From: Colwellia sp.
Lineage (GTDB): Bacteria > Pseudomonadota > Gammaproteobacteria > Enterobacterales > Alteromonadaceae
DNA: 64,000 nt
Assembly: GCA_013215465.1 (NCBI GenBank)
Contig: JABSOW010000006.1
Span: 124,001 to 188,000 of the forward strand
Reading direction: 5' to 3'
Shown here: in pieces, positions 34,840-43,533 of the stretch
Layout: each line of letters starts with the position of its first letter
How positions within the stretch are numbered: position 1 is the stretch's first letter
Translations under genes and position numbers: made by a program
The notes under the pieces: generated by a model
What the model was told of the DNA's origin: nothing
Databases searched by the model: none
The model's input: the letters and a program-made list of their open reading frames with translations, nothing else

Positions 34840-37179
34840 TTGCACTCCAGCGGACAAGACAAAGCTATAGCTCAACTTAAACGAATAGAAAGTGCTTCAG
34901 ATACAGGCTTTAGAGTTGTTAAAGTCTATGCTCAAACTGAAGATAGCTCGTATTTGTTTATTTTAGTTGAAATTAATTGCTCTAATATTAAATCATCTAC
35001 TGATGGGTTGCAGTTAAAGAGCAGGGAAAAGTTTGTTCTTCGAGTTCGAGACAACTTCCCTTTTTCATATCCGACAGTATATGTAAGTCACAATAGGTTT
35101 AATGGGTTTTCTCATGTCCAATGGGTTAGACATTTATGTTTATATTTATCACCATTAACAGAATGGAATATTAGTGATGGCATGTATGGCTATATTGAAC
35201 GATTACATCAATGGTTAGTTAGAGGGGCAAAAAATAGTCATGAGCTAGATGGACAACCATTGCATCCACCTGCTGTTTATCCAGGCAGTAAAGATTTACC
35301 TAGTGTGATAATTAGAAATGACACGCCTTCATTTGAAGGACCTTTCTGGCTAGGTTTTGCTGTTATGGAAAATATAAACGAAAAGAGGGTTGATCTAGTC
35401 GGTTGGCAACAAGGTCTTCAAAAACCTGTTTCTGGTTTTTTATCACCTGTAATTCTACTAAGTGAAAACTTTCCTTTTGAATACCCTAATAAAGCTGAAG
35501 ATCTTTTTAAACAAATAGAACTATTAGGTGTAAAAACTGAAACAGTTCATGCATTGTCTTTATTCTCTTCTCTAGTAAATAATAATGAAACGCCACTGTA
35601 TTTAATTGTTGGTTCGCCAATGAGAGGTATAAAGCATCAAAAAACATTTCAACACTTATCAGTTTGGTCAATAGATGAACTAACTAAAAATGCGATTGGA
35701 ATGGAAATTCAATGTGCTGATTTATTAACAAAAAAGGTTGACGATGAGTTCACTGCCAATGTTAAAAAATTAAGTATTGAGTGTAAAGAGCAATCGATGT
35801 CAGCACTAAAATCAGCAGATATGAGATGGTGCTCAGTTCAAGAAGATAGGAGCGAAGTGACAATAAGAAGAGATAATAATACTTCGGCTAATGCTTATTC
35901 TAATAAGGCCATCGCCTTATGGGGATGTGGAGCTTTAGGTAGTTATATTGCAGAAATATTGGTACGTTCAGGGGCAACACACCTTATATTAAGAGATAAT
36001 AAAAAAGTAACCCCCGGAATATTAGTTAGGCAAAACTATGAAGATGCTGATATTGGAAATTGGAAATGCGATAGTCTGAAAAACAGACTTCTTCGTATAA
36101 ACCCCAAAGTTACTATCGAAACTGATAATGATGATATATCTAGTTCATTCAATACATTAGCTGAATTAAGTGAAGATGAGAGCAATCCATATGATCTTAT
36201 TATTGATGCAACAGCTTCTAATTTTGTTCACCTATCTTTAGAAGAATATTTGAAAGGGGTTACTCCAAACGTTGCTTTAGCCTCTGTAATCATTGGAGCT
36301 AAAGCAAGTAGTGCTCTATTTAGTTATTTTCCTTCTGTAAAAAGTGGTGCAATTTCAGATGCTTTGAGAAAGTCTAAAATTAAAGCATTAAAAACGAAAA
36401 ACATGGGGAATTACGCTAAAGAATTTTGGCCCAATCAAGCCGACTTCTTAAATTTTCAGCCAGAGCCGGGCTGTTCAGACCCTACTTTTATAGGATCATC
36501 AATAGATATGATGATCCTAGTCGGGAGAGTAATGGATTTATTAGGTAAATCATTAGTTTCAGCTAAATCGTCATCTACTCATATGCTGTCTAAAAATCCA
36601 TCAGAAGATAAAGATTTTTTCTTAGAACATTCCGAAGATTTAATAGTAGATTTACCTGATAATTATCAGGTTAGATTTGATCGTAAAGTTATAAAAGATA
36701 TATATAAAGTCATTTCAAAATCCAAAAGAAGTGGTAAAAAAGTTTGTGAAACTGGAGGGCTTTTGTTTGGACAAATCGATCATGCAAGTGAAATTGTTTG
36801 GATTACCGAGATAATGGGACCTCCTAAAGATAGTATATCTCTTCCCGAAAAATTTGTTTGTGGCACGAAAGGTACTAAAGAGTTTAATTCTCAATCCTCT
36901 ATAAAAACTCAAGGCTCAGTGCATTATATTGGAATGTGGCATACACACCCCGTAAGTTCAGCAGTACCGAGCTTTATAGATATGCAGGGTATGGCTGGGA
37001 TAATGTGTAATGACGGTTTTGCTGCTGAATCTCAAATGCTATTAATTATTGGTCATAGCAGCAAAAACCCAGAATTTGGTATTTATCAGTTTTCAACATC
37101 TGATATTCAATCAATTAATAGTGGAGAATTAGAAATGAAATTTAAACATAACGGAACAATAGTAAAGGAGAAAAAGTAA
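34840..37179 (+). CDS. E2-E1(ThiF)-JAB fusion protein
   Basis: I chose TTG 34840, which follows the MBL stop by one base and has GGAG nine bases upstream; an upstream TTG at 34765 would add 25 residues overlapping the MBL tail. With this start (779 residues): an E2-like domain (about 30-135) with NFPFSYPTVYV and candidate catalytic Cys in HLCLYLSP (about 100). A middle domain is followed by the E1/ThiF domain (about 355-600) with ALWGCGALGSYI, the adenylate Arg in LVRQNY, and CSDPTFIGSSID carrying the likely E1 Cys. The C-terminal JAMM peptidase has ETGGLLFG and WHTHPVSSAVPSFID (His about 701 and 703, Ser 711, Asp 714). All catalytic sites are present. It would adenylate, conjugate and deconjugate a protein C-terminus, as Cap2/Cap3 do in CBASS. 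Confidence 0.88.
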   Translation: MHSSGQDKAIAQLKRIESASDTGFRVVKVYAQTEDSSYLFILVEINCSNIKSSTDGLQLKSREKFVLRVRDNFPFSYPTVYVSHNRFNGFSHVQWVRHLCLYLSPLTEWNISDGMYGYIERLHQWLVRGAKNSHELDGQPLHPPAVYPGSKDLPSVIIRNDTPSFEGPFWLGFAVMENINEKRVDLVGWQQGLQKPVSGFLSPVILLSENFPFEYPNKAEDLFKQIELLGVKTETVHALSLFSSLVNNNETPLYLIVGSPMRGIKHQKTFQHLSVWSIDELTKNAIGMEIQCADLLTKKVDDEFTANVKKLSIECKEQSMSALKSADMRWCSVQEDRSEVTIRRDNNTSANAYSNKAIALWGCGALGSYIAEILVRSGATHLILRDNKKVTPGILVRQNYEDADIGNWKCDSLKNRLLRINPKVTIETDNDDISSSFNTLAELSEDESNPYDLIIDATASNFVHLSLEEYLKGVTPNVALASVIIGAKASSALFSYFPSVKSGAISDALRKSKIKALKTKNMGNYAKEFWPNQADFLNFQPEPGCSDPTFIGSSIDMMILVGRVMDLLGKSLVSAKSSSTHMLSKNPSEDKDFFLEHSEDLIVDLPDNYQVRFDRKVIKDIYKVISKSKRSGKKVCETGGLLFGQIDHASEIVWITEIMGPPKDSISLPEKFVCGTKGTKEFNSQSSIKTQGSVHYIGMWHTHPVSSAVPSFIDMQGMAGIMCNDGFAAESQMLLIIGHSSKNPEFGIYQFSTSDIQSINSGELEMKFKHNGTIVKEKK

Positions 37180-37889
37180 TGAAATTTGATACGTATACCC
37201 TAAAGGGCAGAATAGTTCCTGCTTTCTTTTCAATAATAATTCCAATAATGATCTTTAATCACTTTTATACCAGTGAAGAATTTTCAAAATTTGTTGGAGA
37301 GGTTATGGGAGCAAAATTGGTATCCAATTTAACAATCTCATCTATTTGCTTAATTTTTCTTTCTCAATTTGGGAGAGTTCTTGGTAAAAATGTATTTGAA
37401 AAGAATATTTTTAAAGAAGAGAGGTTCATGCCAACAACTAATTTTTTGCTGTTTTCTGATGATACATATAGTGATCAACATAAATTAAAAATTCGCGACA
37501 AAATGGCGACTGATTTTAAATCAACAATACCTTCTAAAGAGGAAGAAGCTAATGATATCAATCAGTCAAGAATGATAATTGTAGAGTTAATGGCTTTAGT
37601 TAGAAGCAAACTGAAAGGAAATACATTTCTTTTGCAGCACAATATTGAGTATGGAGCTATGAGGAATGTGATTGGTGGTTCTATTCTTGGTGTCCTCTTA
37701 TCTATTGGGAATATTATTTTTTTCAAGTATGCGATGGTAAATGAACTAGCTGTGAATATTAGTATTGTGACTTTAATTGTTTATGGATTACTCATAGTTT
37801 TGAGTAAAATTTTAATTGAATTTTACGGAAAAAGTTACGCAAAAATTTTATTTCGTGAATATTTATCTTTGGACTCAAAAAGTAAATAG
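37179..37889 (+). CDS. Membrane protein of the E2-E1-JAB operon, candidate effector
   Basis: 236 residues, start overlapping the previous stop (TAATG). Four predicted membrane helices in two pairs: about 12-28 and 48-64, then about 165-182 and 190-208, with a charged cytoplasmic middle (EERFMPTTNFLLFSDDTYSD, KIRDKMATDFKSTIPSKEEE). The layout resembles SLATT-type or other pore-forming effectors of nucleotide- or ubiquitin-linked defence systems, although I cannot assign a family. By position it is the best candidate for the cell-killing or membrane-acting component. Confidence 0.65.
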   Translation: MKFDTYTLKGRIVPAFFSIIIPIMIFNHFYTSEEFSKFVGEVMGAKLVSNLTISSICLIFLSQFGRVLGKNVFEKNIFKEERFMPTTNFLLFSDDTYSDQHKLKIRDKMATDFKSTIPSKEEEANDINQSRMIIVELMALVRSKLKGNTFLLQHNIEYGAMRNVIGGSILGVLLSIGNIIFFKYAMVNELAVNISIVTLIVYGLLIVLSKILIEFYGKSYAKILFREYLSLDSKSK

Positions 37890-37893
37890 ACCG

Positions 37894-38211
37894 TTATTTT
37901 TTAGCATATTTATTAAAATAAATTATTTTTTCAATATCAACGACACCTTTTGCTAAGCCTAGTCTCATAGCGGGAGTGTCGTTGTATTTTTCTGAAAGTT
38001 GGCAATAGTTATAGAAAACACGAAAAATATCACCTAACTTCTGATACATCTCTGGATTATAAGGACTATAGCCATTCCATAATCGACCTTGATTAGAGCC
38101 AGATGAGAAAGGTCTTTCAAACATATTAACTCTACGTCTAATTTGCATGAAAAACCTGTCTATGGTGTTAGTTGGCATGCAAAACTGATCCGCTTTAGCG
38201 TTTATTGGCAA
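37894..38211 (-). pseudogene. Transposase C-terminal remnant
   Basis: The 105-residue frame reads PTNTIDRFFMQIRRRVNMFE and then SSGSNQGRLWNGYSPYNPEM and DTPAMRLGLAKGVVDIEKII. The TNTI-RFF-RRR / NGYSPYNPE / TPAMRLGLAKG sequence is the typical end of a widespread integrase-core transposase. The N-terminal catalytic part is absent and the frame starts abruptly. It is a relic that marks the border between the ubiquitin-like operon and the SOS cassette. Confidence 0.55.
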
Positions 38212-38389
38212 ATAACATTGACCCTACGCATTTCCATTCAACTCAATATTTATCATGACCACAGAGCATCTAATGATATTTAGTTCATCACAAATAGTGG
38301 TTCAGTTTTAGTTGCCAATTAACAACATTAATAACAAAACCTGATATGCAGAAATTCTATGGATGAGTAAATTTCAAATAGGAAACGTG
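38212..38389. other. Non-coding spacer
   Basis: I see no gene, hairpin or repeat of note here, between the transposase remnant and the small reading frame. Confidence 0.5.
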
Positions 38390-38560
38390 TTATTGGGATA
38401 AGTTTCTGTGGAGATAAAAGCCTTGCAGTAAATTAAGCTCAGTTGAATTACTCCAAGCATCCAATAAGTTTTTAAACTCATCAAGCTCGTCTTTAGATAC
38501 GGTTTCAACCAGTGCTTTTTCAGAAAGAGAGTTTAAGCGTTCAAGGTCAATTTGATTCAT
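38390..38560 (-). CDS. Small acidic protein, 56 residues
   Basis: Starts ATG 38560 with GGATGATGAAC upstream as ribosome-binding region. It reads MNQIDLERLNSLSEKALVET, continues SKDELDEFKNLLDAWSN, and ends YLHRNLSQ. It is predicted to be helical and acidic, with codon use like its neighbours. It lies 79 bases after the yedK stop in the same orientation, so it could be the last gene of the SOS cassette. No family recognised; the size makes this tentative. Confidence 0.45.
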   Translation of the reverse strand: MNQIDLERLNSLSEKALVETVSKDELDEFKNLLDAWSNSTELNLLQGFYLHRNLSQ

Positions 38561-38639
38561 GTTCATCATCCATGATTAGTAGAATGTTAAGTATAGATTA
38601 GATTTAAAATTTGCGTTAAAAATTATCCCTTGAAGTATT

Positions 38640-39206
38640 CTAAGCACCTAGTTGAATATCAATAAATTTCTCATTAACATGATTCATTAAAGGCACTAGT
38701 TGTTCTATTGAGGAACCAAACCAGTAATCTTTATCTTCGGGTAATATCAACACAGGCATTCGTTTATGATATTGAGCACACTTTTCATTGGGGGCAGTTG
38801 TTAACGTCACAAGCTCAGTCATTTCATTCTTAAATAAAATACCAGCCATATACAAAGGTACTTTGTCTACTTGCTCAAAGAAGTATTTAACCTTTTTACC
38901 ATCTTCTGTACGCCACTCGTACCATCCATTACACGGTACTAAGCAACGTTGATATTGAAAGGATTGTTTGAAAGTAGGCTTGATGGCAACAGTTTCAGAT
39001 TGCGCGTTGATGATAAGTTTTTTTGACCACTTGGGCTTTATTCCCCAGTTTGCATTGATTTGTTGGTAGCCGTTTTCTGCTGTCGTGATAGTTGATACAG
39101 TTTGACTTGGACTAAAATTTGTATTCGTTGCAACATCAAATTGCGTATTGAATAAGTTGCTAACAATAGTGCTTATTTTATTATCTACATGAAATCGACC
39201 ACACAT
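38640..39206 (-). CDS. yedK: SOS-response-associated (HMCES/YedK) abasic-site protein
   Basis: 188 residues. It begins MCGRF with the catalytic Cys 2 that forms a thiazolidine crosslink to abasic sites in single-stranded DNA. Further family signatures are NANWGIKPKWSKKL, RCLVPCNGWYEW (with the conserved Glu) and KRMPVLILPEDKDYWF (with the catalytic His in YHKRMP). It follows umuC by nine bases, so it belongs to the umuD-umuC-yedK transcript under LexA control. It shields abasic sites at stalled forks while the translesion polymerase works. All key residues are present. It is slightly shorter than chromosomal homologues. Confidence 0.93.
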   Translation of the reverse strand: MCGRFHVDNKISTIVSNLFNTQFDVATNTNFSPSQTVSTITTAENGYQQINANWGIKPKWSKKLIINAQSETVAIKPTFKQSFQYQRCLVPCNGWYEWRTEDGKKVKYFFEQVDKVPLYMAGILFKNEMTELVTLTTAPNEKCAQYHKRMPVLILPEDKDYWFGSSIEQLVPLMNHVNEKFIDIQLGA

Positions 39207-39215
39207 ATTTAGCTC

Positions 39216-40472
39216 TCAACATTGAATTTTCGGAATATCTGACCATTTACTAGTATATCCAGGCGATAAAAAACTTCGCCTCATTTGCCATTTCTCTCTT
39301 TGGCCAGCCGCTGCAACTTCGATTATTCCATTGCCATATCGATTATTAATATGATCATAACACTGCATTAGTTCTGGATTATTCACACTAACATTAAACA
39401 TATCATGTTGCTGAAATTGACTGTTTTCTAGCTCAATTGCACCAACACCACATCGATAAAAATTTACACCATTTTGAAAAATATTATCAAAAACAAATGA
39501 AATCCCCGCAGCAATTTTAAGGGTGTTATCTGTCGCAACGGGAAACTCGTAAATGAGTGATTTTTTATAATAATTATCATCGTGAGGAGAGCTTGAAGCA
39601 AACACTAACAGCCGTTTTATGAGAGAACGTTGCTTTCTTACTTTGCGAGCAACAATACATCCGTGACTAGTTATGGCCGCTTTAAGTGAATTATACTCAG
39701 TAATTCGTTGACCAAAACTTCTTGTAGAAAAGATCTCTTTTTTATCTTGTCTTACTTCATCCCAATTTAAACATTGCATGCCATTTAACTCATTTACTGT
39801 TCGCTCAACAACTACTGAAAACTTACTTCGCATTGCTTTTGGTGATTGATTAGCTAGCTCCCAAGCGGTTTTTATCCCTAAAATATTGAGACGTTTACCT
39901 AATTTTGAGCCAATGCCCCACACATCGGTTAATGACATTCTCTCTAATATTTCATTTCGTGAACAATCATCATTGATAACAGCAACACCGTTATACCCAG
40001 CAAGCTTTTTAGCCGCATGGTTCGCAGCTTTTGCTAACGTTGGTGTAGTACCAAAACCAACGCCAACTGGTAATCTAGTTTCTCTCCAAACAGCTCTACG
40101 TATTTCGTGCCCATATTGATGCCAACCTTTAATGAGAGAATCGTAATTTTTAAAATGAAGAAATGATTCATCGATAGAATATACATACTGATTATCACAA
40201 AAACGACTAATGACATTCATCATTCTTTCACTTAAATCGGCATATAACTCATAGTTTGATGAACGAACAACTACGTTATGTTTTGCTAGAAAATTCTTAA
40301 TTTGAAAATATGGTATAAATTTTGAAATACCAAGCTTTCGAGCGATAGGATCTACTGCACAGATGCAGCCATCGTTATTAGTTAGAACAACAACAGGCTT
40401 GTTTCTTATACTTGGGTCAAAGACTTTTTCAGCGCTAGCATAATAGCTAACAGCATCGACTAATGCATACAT
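39216..40472 (-). CDS. umuC: DNA polymerase V catalytic subunit UmuC
   Basis: 418 residues, typical of UmuC/RumB. It is a Y-family polymerase: metal-binding Asp 6 in MYALVDAVSYYASAE, and Asp 101-Glu 102 in YSIDESF, the same positions as in E. coli. The helix-hairpin-helix DVWGIGSKLGKRLNILGI is at about 185-202. The little finger and the UmuC-specific C-terminal domain (RSFLSPGYTSKWSDIPKI) are present. It overlaps umuD by 13 bases. It performs error-prone synthesis past lesions with UmuD'2 and RecA. It lies in the island rather than the core, as in ICE- and plasmid-borne rumAB/mucAB cassettes. Confidence 0.96.
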   Translation of the reverse strand: MYALVDAVSYYASAEKVFDPSIRNKPVVVLTNNDGCICAVDPIARKLGISKFIPYFQIKNFLAKHNVVVRSSNYELYADLSERMMNVISRFCDNQYVYSIDESFLHFKNYDSLIKGWHQYGHEIRRAVWRETRLPVGVGFGTTPTLAKAANHAAKKLAGYNGVAVINDDCSRNEILERMSLTDVWGIGSKLGKRLNILGIKTAWELANQSPKAMRSKFSVVVERTVNELNGMQCLNWDEVRQDKKEIFSTRSFGQRITEYNSLKAAITSHGCIVARKVRKQRSLIKRLLVFASSSPHDDNYYKKSLIYEFPVATDNTLKIAAGISFVFDNIFQNGVNFYRCGVGAIELENSQFQQHDMFNVSVNNPELMQCYDHINNRYGNGIIEVAAAGQREKWQMRRSFLSPGYTSKWSDIPKIQC

Positions 40473-40873
40473 GCTAGTAACGCTCTTAATTTTCGATGAA
40501 GTCTAAAAGAGCATGTGACAACTCCTTCAAGCTGAAATTCATCTTCAGGTGAGATTGAAACAGGCTGATACTTTGGAGAGGCAGAGAGCAATCTAGCAAA
40601 TTTTTTATCTATATATTTACAAGTAAAGCAGCCATTGTAATTTGCGACAATCACATCGCCATCTTTCACTTCTTCAGATCGATCCACTAGTAACAAGTCA
40701 CCATCAAAAATTCCAGCCTCAACCATTGATTCACCTTGAGCTAAACCAAAAAACGTTGCATCCGGGTTTGAAATCAAAAGCTTATCTAACGATAAACCTA
40801 GTTCTTTATATTCTGCGGCTGGAGATTCAAAGCCTGAGATGCCTGCTTCGATTAAAATGGGAATAAATTTCAT
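40460..40873 (-). CDS. umuD: UmuD-type autoproteolytic SOS protein
   Basis: 137 residues. It is a LexA-fold serine/lysine peptidase: nucleophile Ser 49 in AQGESMVEAGI and general base Lys 86 in GCFTCKYI, each 11 positions before the E. coli residues. By alignment at SPAAEY, the self-cleavage pair would be Ser 13-Gly 14 instead of Cys-Gly, a small oddity. Cleavage on the RecA filament yields UmuD', the active polymerase V subunit. It is the first gene of the cassette; a LexA box begins 15 bases upstream of its ATG. Confidence 0.95.
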   Translation of the reverse strand: MKFIPILIEAGISGFESPAAEYKELGLSLDKLLISNPDATFFGLAQGESMVEAGIFDGDLLLVDRSEEVKDGDVIVANYNGCFTCKYIDKKFARLLSASPKYQPVSISPEDEFQLEGVVTCSFRLHRKLRALLACMH

Positions 40874-40887
40874 TAAAACACCAGTAA

Positions 40888-40903
40888 CTGTACAAAAACA
40901 CAG
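40888..40903 (-). promoter_or_regulatory. LexA box (SOS operator) of umuD-umuC-yedK
   Basis: CTGT-N8-ACAG (CTGTACAAAAACACAG) exactly matches the gammaproteobacterial LexA consensus ends, placed immediately upstream of the umuD start. Confidence 0.9.
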
Positions 40904-41057
40904 TATACTTTAATGGTGATATTTTTGAAAGTATCAGATTACTAAATATGCATGATTAAAATATCAGCTTCATTCATTAGAAAAATAGGAGCTACACTGC
41001 AAAGCAGTGGTGTAACTGAATATTAATAGCTAATAATCAAATATTCAATATGGACAA

Positions 41058-41945
41058 TCATTTGGAATGATCATATTGCTGCTGAGCTAATTTTGCTGAA
41101 TTTATTGCCCGTTCAAAAAAGTCATCCGTTCTTTTTCTTGAACAAAGGATGTTTTCATCAACGTACTTTTCAATCTCGATGAATAGCCCTCTAGAACCAT
41201 GCCACCAATCAATCGTGTACACTTTCTTTCCATGGCGGATCTTCACTTTTATTTCATGCCTTGGCTCTTTTGGATAAAACACAAAAATAGGAGAATTATA
41301 TTCACTTGCTCCCAATGTAAGCCAATGCACATATTTAGCGGGTGCTTTGATCACTCTCTCAGCCACATGGCTGCGCTTCGGGGCATACTTCCACTTATCA
41401 GGATTAACATAAATATTCAGCCCAAAGCTTGCTAACTTGACACCGTTTATTGCTACATATCCCTGTTCTAGCTCAACAGGAAGTAAACCAAAATCTTTTT
41501 TTACAAATGAATCTATCGAATTGTGGTGGTGATACCAAGATAATGAATTAACAATGCTTCCCCACTCAGGGTGCTCTGGATCGATATAACCAGGAAATGA
41601 ATCAGGTGGTCTGTGGTAATAGTAATTAAGATTCTCTGGGTAGTTTAGTTCCCAGGAGCAAGCTACAGCATACTCAGGATAATAATCTTCATGCTCCCAA
41701 TGCCATACTCCATCAGGGGAGAGTAGAACTCTATCATAATCACAAATCATCGCCCCTTTGGACTCAAAATATAGTTCAAAAATCGGATTTAGAATACCAA
41801 CTGGCCTACCCATAGTGTCTTGTTCAATGCATTCTACACTTTCAGGTATATGTAAATGAAATTCAGGTTTATTAATTGTAAACATCCCTTTAGTTAAATT
41901 CCAACTTGCTTTAGTTAATAGGTTCTTTGTATATACTGTAATCAA
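41058..41945 (-). CDS. Hypothetical protein, 295 residues
   Basis: No family recognised. The sequence is rich in Trp, Tyr and His (HWEHEDYYPEYAVACSWELN, WYHHHNSIDSF, YTIDWWHGSRGLFIEIEKYV) with no signal peptide, membrane helix, P-loop or obvious nuclease motif. It ends with a helix of charge KRTDDFFERAINSAKLAQQQ. Its start overlaps the end of the HTH gene at 41911-42426 by 35 bases, so the two are one operon, upstream of the SOS cassette but separated from it by 154 bases. Possibly a cargo gene of a small two- or three-gene module. Confidence 0.6.
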   Translation of the reverse strand: MITVYTKNLLTKASWNLTKGMFTINKPEFHLHIPESVECIEQDTMGRPVGILNPIFELYFESKGAMICDYDRVLLSPDGVWHWEHEDYYPEYAVACSWELNYPENLNYYYHRPPDSFPGYIDPEHPEWGSIVNSLSWYHHHNSIDSFVKKDFGLLPVELEQGYVAINGVKLASFGLNIYVNPDKWKYAPKRSHVAERVIKAPAKYVHWLTLGASEYNSPIFVFYPKEPRHEIKVKIRHGKKVYTIDWWHGSRGLFIEIEKYVDENILCSRKRTDDFFERAINSAKLAQQQYDHSK

Positions 41946-42426
41946 TAGTGCTTATAGTTTTTTCTAAAAATATTATTGAGTTGTGATATAGAAGTAGCAT
42001 TTCATGATCAAAAAATACCGCCACCCTATTTAACATATTAAAGGTTGCAGCAATTTCTGGCTTGTTACCCTCATATTTTCTTATAGTTCTAGAGCATGGT
42101 TTTTTTGAAAATTTCAAATGGCGATCAAGAATGTCGGTTGAGGGAGTGTAATTGTGGCCGAATAGCTTTAACTTGGTGGCCTTTAATATAGCTCTAATTC
42201 TTGAAGGAGTTAAACTCATTCGTAAAGCTATTTCTTTGGTTGTTATATTGAAATAAAAGAGTAAAACAACGATCAAGTTTCGTGCGGCACTTTGTTCTGA
42301 ACTCCCTTTCCATTTAATTATATTAGGTTTTGGGTAGTCATTGTTCCAATAACAATATGGAGGTATTTTAAAAGCCTCATTAATTTCTAATTTTTTTAAA
42401 CACTTTGGTTTTATATAATTGAGCAT
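41911..42426 (-). CDS. Small helix-turn-helix protein
   Basis: 171 residues, ATG 42426. The middle (about 45-85) is a likely HTH: SSEQSAARNLIVVLLFYFNI, TTKEIALRMSLTPSRIRAIL, with the T-x-x-EIA-R-x-x-x-x-SRIRAI spacing typical of sigma-70 region 4 or MarR-like HTHs. The C-terminal part (about 115-165) is hydrophobic-helical. It overlaps the 295-residue gene downstream by 35 bases and follows a 70-residue frame by three bases. It probably regulates or partners with the downstream protein. Confidence 0.5.
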   Translation of the reverse strand: MLNYIKPKCLKKLEINEAFKIPPYCYWNNDYPKPNIIKWKGSSEQSAARNLIVVLLFYFNITTKEIALRMSLTPSRIRAILKATKLKLFGHNYTPSTDILDRHLKFSKKPCSRTIRKYEGNKPEIAATFNMLNRVAVFFDHEMLLLYHNSIIFLEKTISTIDYSIYKEPIN

Positions 42427-42429
42427 ACT

Positions 42430-42642
42430 TTATAATTTACTCCAGTATCTATTGTTTAATTTCATCAATGATAACTTCATTGGACTCAATAACTTTGACG
42501 GTACAGATAAAGCGGCTGTTCGAGAATATTCACTTTGCTTTAGCCCCATAAAATGAATCATAGGCATTATGGCAATGTCAGCAAAAGCTGAAATAGATAC
42601 TAGGGTTGCAAAGTTGAACACTAATATTTTAGATTTAAACAT
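42430..42642 (-). CDS. Small uncertain protein, 70 residues
   Basis: Begins with a hydrophobic stretch (MFKSKILVFNFATLVSISAF) that could be a signal or membrane helix, followed by a basic tail (SPMKLSLMKLNNRYWSKL). Its stop lies three bases before the start of the next co-directional gene, which favours translational coupling. No homologue recognised, so it may be spurious. Confidence 0.3.
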   Translation of the reverse strand: MFKSKILVFNFATLVSISAFADIAIMPMIHFMGLKQSEYSRTAALSVPSKLLSPMKLSLMKLNNRYWSKL

Positions 42643-42798
42643 AATCAGTCACTTCCATGTCATTTGATAATCATACATTCTAATATGTACAAATAATAAG
42701 CAACATCTATTTTATGAATCCTAGCTTAATACCTTTAATTACTAATAAGCATGATAGATTAGATATTTAATCCTCATATGTCTGTAAGAATAACTTAA

Positions 42799-43533
42799 TT
42801 ATTTTCGAGATGATAAAAGTGTCACTAAATTATGGCTTAATCTATCTAAAACAGATTGTGTTTCCATGTCCCATTGCTGATTTAAATACTCGATGACTAG
42901 ATTGACGTTTGAAGGGAATAGTACTTTTCCGTCTACCTTAGCAAACGGCCCATCAGTTTCGAGTAACACCCTATCCTGAGGTAACCAAGAAATAATTTTC
43001 TTTCCTCTTGATGATTGCAACATTGCTGGCCCTATAGAAAAGTAGCAACCTAACTCAGCAGCCTTAAATACTTGTTTTTTAGTTGCCAAGAACCAGTGCA
43101 AAATAGGGGTTCCAGATTTTGGGAACTGGTTCAAACAATCTAAGATTTGCTCTACTGCATTTAAACTATGAATTGTTAGTATTTTATCGTCGAATTCTTC
43201 ACATTTATTTAATATATGCTTAAAAACGGATAATTGAACATCCAAGTGTTCCTTATATCCACTAGAGCCATCAAGACCTATTTCACCAATATATCTAGTT
43301 TGATCAACTAACTTATCAAATAATACAAGCTCATTTTCTCTTTGATGCGCTAACTGAGGATGTAAGCCTAATGCTGTTTTGCAATGATTTAAGCCTTCAG
43401 TTAACTTAACAGTACCTTCCCAAGCAGAAGGTACTGTCGTAACAGATAGAACATAGTAATTTGATTGCCTTATATCATTCAATATCTCTTGATGATTAGG
43501 ATATAAATCAACATGGCAATGCATGTCCATCAT
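42799..43533 (-). CDS. qatD: QatD, TatD-family nuclease of the Qat defence system
   Basis: 244 residues. It is a TatD-type metal-dependent hydrolase: HxH metal motif in MMDMHCHVDLYP (His 5, His 7), YIGEIGLDGS (metal Glu, about 91), ILTIHSLNAVE and PILHWFLA (metal His), and RVLLETDGPFAKVDG (metal Asp, about 204). The family has 3'-5' exonuclease or AP-endonuclease activity. It is the last gene of qatABCD; its ATG overlaps the QatC stop by one base (TAATG). In known Qat systems all four genes are needed for phage resistance; the mechanism is unsettled. Confidence 0.92.
   Translation of the reverse strand: MMDMHCHVDLYPNHQEILNDIRQSNYYVLSVTTVPSAWEGTVKLTEGLNHCKTALGLHPQLAHQRENELVLFDKLVDQTRYIGEIGLDGSSGYKEHLDVQLSVFKHILNKCEEFDDKILTIHSLNAVEQILDCLNQFPKSGTPILHWFLATKKQVFKAAELGCYFSIGPAMLQSSRGKKIISWLPQDRVLLETDGPFAKVDGKVLFPSNVNLVIEYLNQQWDMETQSVLDRLSHNLVTLLSSRK

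Noticed and set aside
33687..37889. Calling the MBL/E2-E1-JAB operon a type II CBASS
   Set aside because: No CD-NTase gene is present, and the first gene is an MBL-fold hydrolase.
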